Assembly: GCF_039555755.1 (NCBI RefSeq)
Contig: NZ_CP154631.1
Span: forward strand, 620,001-684,000
DNA length: 64,000 nucleotides
From: Pseudomonas sediminis
Lineage (GTDB): Bacteria > Pseudomonadota > Gammaproteobacteria > Pseudomonadales > Pseudomonadaceae
Reading direction: 5' to 3'
The notes below the pieces were generated by a model. It was not told where the DNA came from, did no database searches, and saw only the letters and a program-made list of their open reading frames with translations. Numbering within the stretch: position 1 is the first letter of the stretch; every line of letters begins with the position of its first letter. A program made the translations under genes and the position numbers. Shown piece by piece: positions 59,518 to 64,000 of this stretch.

Positions 59518-60452
59518 GGCCAGAATGCGCGGATGCCCGCAACGCCCTGGGCGCCAATCTGCCAGGCGCGCTCGATATCGGCCGGGCCGATACCGCCCAA
59601 CAGGTAAGCCGGCAGGTTGAAATGGGTCAGCATCTCGCTTGCTGCCTCCCAACCCAGCGGCAGTGCTTCGGGATGCGTTGCGGTCGCCTGCACCGGCGAC
59701 AGGGTGACGAAATCCACACCCATCTGCGCTGCCAACGCCAGCTCCTCGGCACTGTGGCAGGAGGCTGCCAGCCAGCGATGCTCCGGGAAAGGCCGGCCGC
59801 CAGCGGCATGCTTGCGCAACTGCTCGGCAGTCAGGTGCCAGCCTGCCGCCGGAAAGTCGCCCAGCCATTCCAGCGGTCCCTTGAGCATCAGTTGCGCCTT
59901 GCCGGCGCACAGGCCCTGCACGTCGACAGCCAGGTCGCGGTACTGCGGGTCGAACATGTTCGGCGCACGCAGCTGAATCAACCGGACACCCTGCGCCAGG
60001 GCACTGCGGATGCCGGCCAGCAGCTCGCTCGGTTCCAGGCCGTCCGGGGTGATCAGGTAACGATCTGGCAGGCGCGCGGCGGCGACTATGGGCTTGTTGG
60101 CAGCGGGAAACTCGTACTCCGGAAGTTGCCGCTCGCTGACCCAGGCCAGCGGCTGGCCTTCTGCGCCATGTGGCTCACCGCTGAAGGTCAAGACTTCCCA
60201 GACGTCCAGCAACACCTGCTTGTCCGGGTAATCGTGGCGAATCTGAATCAGCGCACGCGCCGCTTGCGGACGGATGCCAAGCTCTTCCTGCAACTCACGG
60301 TCGAGGGCGACGCGCACTGCCTCGCCCTCTTCCACCTTGCCGCCGGGAAACTCCCACAGACCACCCTGGTGCTTATCCTGCGGGCGCTTGGCAATCAGGA
60401 TGCGTCCATCGACACCCCGAATCACCGCTGCGGCGACATGAACACGCTTCAC
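59514..60452 (-). CDS. Nudix hydrolase fused to a ThiE/TenI-like domain
   Basis: 312 residues in two parts. Residues 1-130 are a MutT-like Nudix domain (GGLWEFPGGKVEEGE...RELQEELGI) expected to hydrolyse oxidised nucleotides such as 8-oxo-dGTP. Residues ~140-312 form a thiamine-phosphate-synthase-like barrel (GVRLIQLRAPNMF, GWHLTAEQLR, VTLSPVQATATHP, LLGGIGPADI). The fusion is common in pseudomonads; whether the second domain is active is open. The stop codon lies in a REP element. The start region overlaps the GST stop (ATGA). Confidence 0.9.
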   Translation of the reverse strand: MKRVHVAAAVIRGVDGRILIAKRPQDKHQGGLWEFPGGKVEEGEAVRVALDRELQEELGIRPQAARALIQIRHDYPDKQVLLDVWEVLTFSGEPHGAEGQPLAWVSERQLPEYEFPAANKPIVAAARLPDRYLITPDGLEPSELLAGIRSALAQGVRLIQLRAPNMFDPQYRDLAVDVQGLCAGKAQLMLKGPLEWLGDFPAAGWHLTAEQLRKHAAGGRPFPEHRWLAASCHSAEELALAAQMGVDFVTLSPVQATATHPEALPLGWEAASEMLTHFNLPAYLLGGIGPADIERAWQIGAQGVAGIRAFWP

Positions 60453-61081
60453 CCCTTTACCTCCTGCAATGCTGCCTGATACCAGCGTTGGAACGCCGGC
60501 CAGCGATAGATGGTTTCGACATAAGCCGCAGCTGCTGTCGGTAGCGCCACACGATAGCTGCGCAGTCGCGCGGCGACCGGCGCGTAGAAGGCATCGGCGA
60601 TGCTGGCCTGGCCGAACAGATAGTTGCCGGTACTGGCGTATCGCTCACGGCAGCCAGCCCAGATCGCGCAGATGCGATCGATATCGGCCTGCGCCTCGTC
60701 AGGCAGTTCGGCCAGCGCCTTGTCCCGCGCCAGGTCCATGGGCAGATGACTGCGCAGCGCCGTGAAGCCGCTGTGCATCTCCGCACAGATACTGCGCGCC
60801 AGCGCGCGGGCCTGCCGCTCCTGCGGCCACAACTGCGCTTCTGGATAACACTCGGCCAGGTACTCGGCAATCGCCAGGGAGTCCCACACCGCCCCTTGCT
60901 CAGTCAGCAGAACCGGCACCTTGCCGGTGGGCGAATAACGCAACAGTTGTGCGCGACTGTCTGGCTGAAACAAACGCACCCGCAGCTCTTCGCAGTCGGC
61001 ACCGGCCAGATCGACCGCCAGCGCCGCACGCAGAGACCAGGAGGAATAGTTCCTGTCACCAATCACCAGTTGCAGTGCCAT
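60449..61081 (-). CDS. Glutathione S-transferase family protein
   Basis: 210 residues. Thioredoxin-like N-terminus GDRNYSSWSLRAALAVDLAG with likely active-site Ser/Trp region, cis-Pro in GKVPVLLTE and AVWDSLAIAEYLAE binding the glutathione gamma-glutamyl group. An all-helical C-terminal domain follows. The substrate is unknown. It is immediately upstream of the Nudix fusion, with overlapping stop and start, so the pair may be a small detoxification operon. Confidence 0.89.
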   Translation of the reverse strand: MALQLVIGDRNYSSWSLRAALAVDLAGADCEELRVRLFQPDSRAQLLRYSPTGKVPVLLTEQGAVWDSLAIAEYLAECYPEAQLWPQERQARALARSICAEMHSGFTALRSHLPMDLARDKALAELPDEAQADIDRICAIWAGCRERYASTGNYLFGQASIADAFYAPVAARLRSYRVALPTAAAAYVETIYRWPAFQRWYQAALQEVKG

Positions 61082-61157
61082 CTCGCGTGTCCTCGCCTAC
61101 GTTCCTGGAAATACCCCGAAGTCGATCGACGTTAAAAGCCCGCCCCCCGAATAGCAA

Positions 61158-61193
61158 ATTCCCGCGCGTCATGGGGTCATGAGGCGCGGGAAT
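61158..61193. terminator. Hairpin after argJ
   Basis: ATTCCCGCGC (61158-61167) pairs perfectly with GCGCGGGAAT (61184-61193) with a 16-base loop, 20 bases beyond the argJ stop. On the minus strand only TTTGCTATT follows, so it is a modest terminator or mRNA-stabilising stem. Confidence 0.65.
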
Positions 61194-61212
61194 AATGGAC
61201 GGCCGGGACTGA

Positions 61213-62430
61213 TCAGGTGCGGTATTCGGCGTTGATCTTGACGTACTCGTGGGACAGGTCGGTGGTCCAGATGGTCTCGCTGCAGCTGCCGCGACCCAGC
61301 TCGATACGGATGGTGATCTCCTCACGCGCCATCACCGCTGCGCCCTGCTCTTCGGTATAGGTGGTCGCACGGCAACCCTTGCTGGCGATGCAGACTTCGC
61401 CGAGGAAAACGTCGATCTTGCTCACATCCAGTTGCGGTACGCCGGCATAGCCGACAGCAGCGAGGATACGCCCCCAGTTGGGATCGGAGGCGAACAGCGC
61501 GGTCTTGATCAGCGGCGAATGGGCCACTGCATAAGCCACGTCCAGGCACTCCTGATGGGTGCCACCGCCGTTGACCTGCACGGTAACAAACTTGGTCGCG
61601 CCTTCACCGTCACGGACGATGGCCTGCGCCACTACCATGCACACTTCGAACACCGCCTGCTTGAGCTTGGCGAACAGCTCACCGGAGGCGTCGCTGATCT
61701 CAGGCAGTGCGACCTGGCCGGTAGCGATCAGCATGCAGCAGTCGTTGGTCGAGGTGTCGCCGTCGATGGTGATGCGGTTGAACGACTTGTTGGCCGCGTC
61801 GCGCACCAGATCCTGCAGCACACCCTGGGCGACCTTGGCGTCGGTGGCGATATAGCCGAGCATGGTAGCCATGTTCGGACGAATCATGCCGGCGCCCTTG
61901 CTGATACCGGTAACGGTGACGGTCACGCCATCGTGCTGGAACTGGCGGCTGGCACCCTTGGGCAGGGTGTCGGTGGTCATGATGCCGGTGGCGGCAGCTT
62001 CCCAGTTGTCGGTCTTGAGATCGTCCAGTGCAGCCTGCAGCGCGGATTCGATCTTCTCCACCGGCAGCGGCTCACCGATAACCCCGGTGGAAAACGGCAG
62101 CACGGCGCTTTCGGCCACACCGGTCAGCTCGGCCAGGCGGGCGCAGGCGCGGCGCGCACGGGCCAGGCCATCGGCGCCGGTACCCGCGTTGGCATTGCCG
62201 GTATTGGTCAGCAGGTAACGCACTTCGCCACCCAGGCGCTCGCGCGTGATCAGCACAGGTGCCGCGCAGAAGGCGTTGGTGGTGGTCACCCCGGCGATAC
62301 GCGAGCCTTCGGCACAGCGCATCACCACCACATCCTTGCGCCCAGGACGCTTGATGCCGGCCGAGGCGATACCGAGCTCGAAACCAGGAACCGGGTGCAG
62401 GGTAGACAGCGGGCCAAGACCAACAGCCAT
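61213..62430 (-). CDS. argJ: ArgJ, ornithine acetyltransferase / N-acetylglutamate synthase
   Basis: Recycles the acetyl group in arginine biosynthesis. 405 residues. The precursor cleaves itself between Ala188 and the nucleophile Thr189 in [11 protein letters not shown]. The other conserved features are [30 protein letters not shown] and the C-terminal [12 protein letters not shown]. Lies between GST and secA, the order found in P. aeruginosa. Confidence 0.96.
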   Translation of the reverse strand: MAVGLGPLSTLHPVPGFELGIASAGIKRPGRKDVVVMRCAEGSRIAGVTTTNAFCAAPVLITRERLGGEVRYLLTNTGNANAGTGADGLARARRACARLAELTGVAESAVLPFSTGVIGEPLPVEKIESALQAALDDLKTDNWEAAATGIMTTDTLPKGASRQFQHDGVTVTVTGISKGAGMIRPNMATMLGYIATDAKVAQGVLQDLVRDAANKSFNRITIDGDTSTNDCCMLIATGQVALPEISDASGELFAKLKQAVFEVCMVVAQAIVRDGEGATKFVTVQVNGGGTHQECLDVAYAVAHSPLIKTALFASDPNWGRILAAVGYAGVPQLDVSKIDVFLGEVCIASKGCRATTYTEEQGAAVMAREEITIRIELGRGSCSETIWTTDLSHEYVKINAEYRT

Positions 62431-62484
62431 GAGATGCGCTCCTTCAGATATACGGTGATCGCTTCGGCGACCGAATGAGATGGT

Positions 62485-62519
62485 AAAACGCCGCGAGCGG
62501 CTGGGCCGTTCGCGGCGTT
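62485..62519 (-). terminator. secA terminator
   Basis: AACGCCGCGA (62487-62496) pairs with TCGCGGCGTT (62510-62519). On the minus strand the stem ends in TTTT, 52 bases past the secA stop and before argJ. Confidence 0.8.
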
Positions 62520-62570
62520 GTCAGGGCGCTGGCAGCATAGCCGAAGCGCCCGCCACTGCAAGCGGTCCGA

Positions 62571-64000
62571 TCAGCCGATCTGACCGTGGCAGTGCTTGTA
62601 CTTCTTACCCGAACCGCAAGGGCACGGCTCGTTACGGCCAACCTTCTGCTCGGCACGTACCGGAGCGGCGGCCATCGCAACGTCGCCTTCTTCGCCATCG
62701 TTCTCTTCAGCCGCCAGTGCCGAGGCCTCGGCGTGCTGGAACTGCATGCGCTCGGCCATGGCTTCGGCTTCGCGGCGCAGACGAGCTTCTTCTTCGGCCG
62801 GATCTTCGCGCCGCACCTGAACGTGGCTGAGCACGCGGATGGCATCGCGTTTGATCGACTCCAACAGCTCCTGGAACAGGGCGAAGGACTCGCGCTTGTA
62901 TTCCTGCTTGGGGTTCTTCTGCGCGTAGCCACGCAGGTGAATCCCGTGACGCAGGTGATCCATGGTCGACAGGTGGTCTTTCCACAGATCGTCCAGCACA
63001 CGCAGCAGAATCTGCTTCTCGAAGGTACGCAGAGCCTCCGCGCTGGCCTGGGTTTCCTTCTCGTTGTAGGCAGCCAGCAGTTCGGCAAGGATGCGCTCAC
63101 GCAGGGTTTCTTCGTACAGCTTGTCGTCTTCATCCAGCCACTGCTGGATCGGTAGCTTGATGCCAAAATCGCTCTGCAGGGTGGACTCCAGACCGGCGAC
63201 ATCCCACTGCTCCGGCATAGACTGCGGCGGAATATGGTTGTTGACTGCGGTGGTCAGCACTTCCTCGCGGAACTCGGCGATGGTGTCGCCAACGCTCTCG
63301 GCAGCCAGCAGGCTGTTGCGCATGTGGTAGATCACCTTGCGCTGCTCGTTGGCCACGTCGTCGAATTCGAGCAGTTGCTTACGCATGTCGAAGTTACGCC
63401 CCTCGACCTTGCGCTGTGCCTTCTCGATGGCGTTGGTGACCATGCGATGCTCGATGGCCTCGCCGGACTGCATGCCGAGGGCCTTCATGAAATTCTTCAC
63501 CCGATCCGAGGCGAAGATACGCATCAGGTTGTCTTCCAGCGACAGGTAGAAGCGGCTGGAGCCCGGGTCACCCTGACGACCGGCACGACCACGCAACTGG
63601 TTGTCGATACGACGCGATTCGTGGCGCTCGGAGGCGATCACATGCAGGCCGCCGGCTTCGATCACCTGCTGGTGACGCTTCTGCCACTCGCTCTTGATCT
63701 GCGCGATTTGCTCGTCGGTGGGGTTTTCCAGCGCTGCCACTTCCACTTCCCAGTTACCGCCGAGAAGAATGTCGGTACCACGACCCGCCATGTTGGTGGC
63801 AATGGTCAGTGCGCCCGGACGACCGGCCTGGGCGATGATCTCGGCTTCCTTGTCGTGGAACTTGGCGTTGAGAACCTTGTGCTCGATGCCTGCCTGATTC
63901 AGCAACTGACTGACGTACTCGGAGGTCTCGATGGTGGCGGTACCCACCAGGATCGGCCGGCCCTGGGCCTGGCAATCCTTGATGTCGGCGATGATCGCCT
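62571..64000 (-). CDS. secA: SecA, preprotein translocase ATPase (3' part, N-terminus outside window)
   Basis: The frame is open to the right edge and covers about 476 C-terminal residues of a protein normally near 910. Visible: the second nucleotide-binding fold ([70 protein letters not shown]), the helical scaffold and wing regions, the flexible linker, and the zinc-binding tail [14 protein letters not shown] that contacts SecB. The ATPase drives Sec-dependent export. Confidence 0.97.
   Translation of the reverse strand, partial: AIIADIKDCQAQGRPILVGTATIETSEYVSQLLNQAGIEHKVLNAKFHDKEAEIIAQAGRPGALTIATNMAGRGTDILLGGNWEVEVAALENPTDEQIAQIKSEWQKRHQQVIEAGGLHVIASERHESRRIDNQLRGRAGRQGDPGSSRFYLSLEDNLMRIFASDRVKNFMKALGMQSGEAIEHRMVTNAIEKAQRKVEGRNFDMRKQLLEFDDVANEQRKVIYHMRNSLLAAESVGDTIAEFREEVLTTAVNNHIPPQSMPEQWDVAGLESTLQSDFGIKLPIQQWLDEDDKLYEETLRERILAELLAAYNEKETQASAEALRTFEKQILLRVLDDLWKDHLSTMDHLRHGIHLRGYAQKNPKQEYKRESFALFQELLESIKRDAIRVLSHVQVRREDPAEEEARLRREAEAMAERMQFQHAEASALAAEENDGEEGDVAMAAAPVRAEQKVGRNEPCPCGSGKKYKHCHGQIG

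Overview
The window looks like chromosomal core DNA of a Pseudomonas, most likely the P. mendocina / P. pseudoalcaligenes / P. oleovorans side of the genus (Ectopseudomonas). This rests on the high G+C content, a complete-looking alginate operon, the type IV pilus minor-pilin locus, and many intergenic REP elements beginning GTAGGAGCG or GTAGGGCG. Gene order in several blocks follows what I remember of P. aeruginosa PAO1. No tRNA, rRNA, CRISPR array or prophage was seen.

Region 1 (1-10.6 kb) is the distal alginate operon: the last codons of algK, then algE-algG-algX-algL-algI-algJ-algF-algA, all on the + strand. The genes cover export (AlgE), epimerisation (AlgG), O-acetylation (AlgI, AlgJ, AlgF, AlgX), clearance of stray polymer (AlgL) and precursor synthesis (AlgA). 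A REP doublet has landed on the 3' end of algL and separates it from algI.

Region 2 (10.7-20.9 kb) is mixed housekeeping. It holds a small membrane protein, an SDR / membrane protein / ATPase trio, trxB, a MITE-like element, cysZ, a GT4 mannosyltransferase-like gene, a NemR-like TetR regulator with an Old Yellow Enzyme, and the pgeF-rluD pair.

Region 3 (21-34 kb) is bamD, a small zinc-ribbon membrane protein, the PilS-PilR two-component system, thiO, and the minor-pilin cluster fimT / fimU-pilV-pilW-pilX-pilY1-pilE. The cluster, above all the first half of pilY1, is AT-richer than its surroundings, and pilY2 is missing.

Region 4 (34-47.2 kb) is ispH, fkpB-lspA-ileS-ribF, murJ, rpsT, a PA4642-type gene, a SulP transporter, hpt, and upp-uraA behind a candidate sigma-54 promoter.

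Region 5 (47.2-64 kb) has two tandem DUF481 outer-membrane proteins, an alkyltransferase-like protein, ampG with an internal 84-residue duplication, an IS1182-type insertion sequence lodged in the loop of the ampG terminator, an mscS-type channel, yajQ, a response regulator with a degenerate GGDEF domain, panE, a sensor kinase, a PduO-type adenosyltransferase, a Nudix-ThiE fusion, a GST, argJ, and the 3' part of secA, which runs off the right edge.

I see no clearly new multi-gene system. The most distinctive signals are the IS splitting a terminator hairpin, REP elements that supply the stop codons and tails of three genes, the AmpG duplication, a GRxR motif in FimT, and the long AT-rich PilY1 N-terminus.
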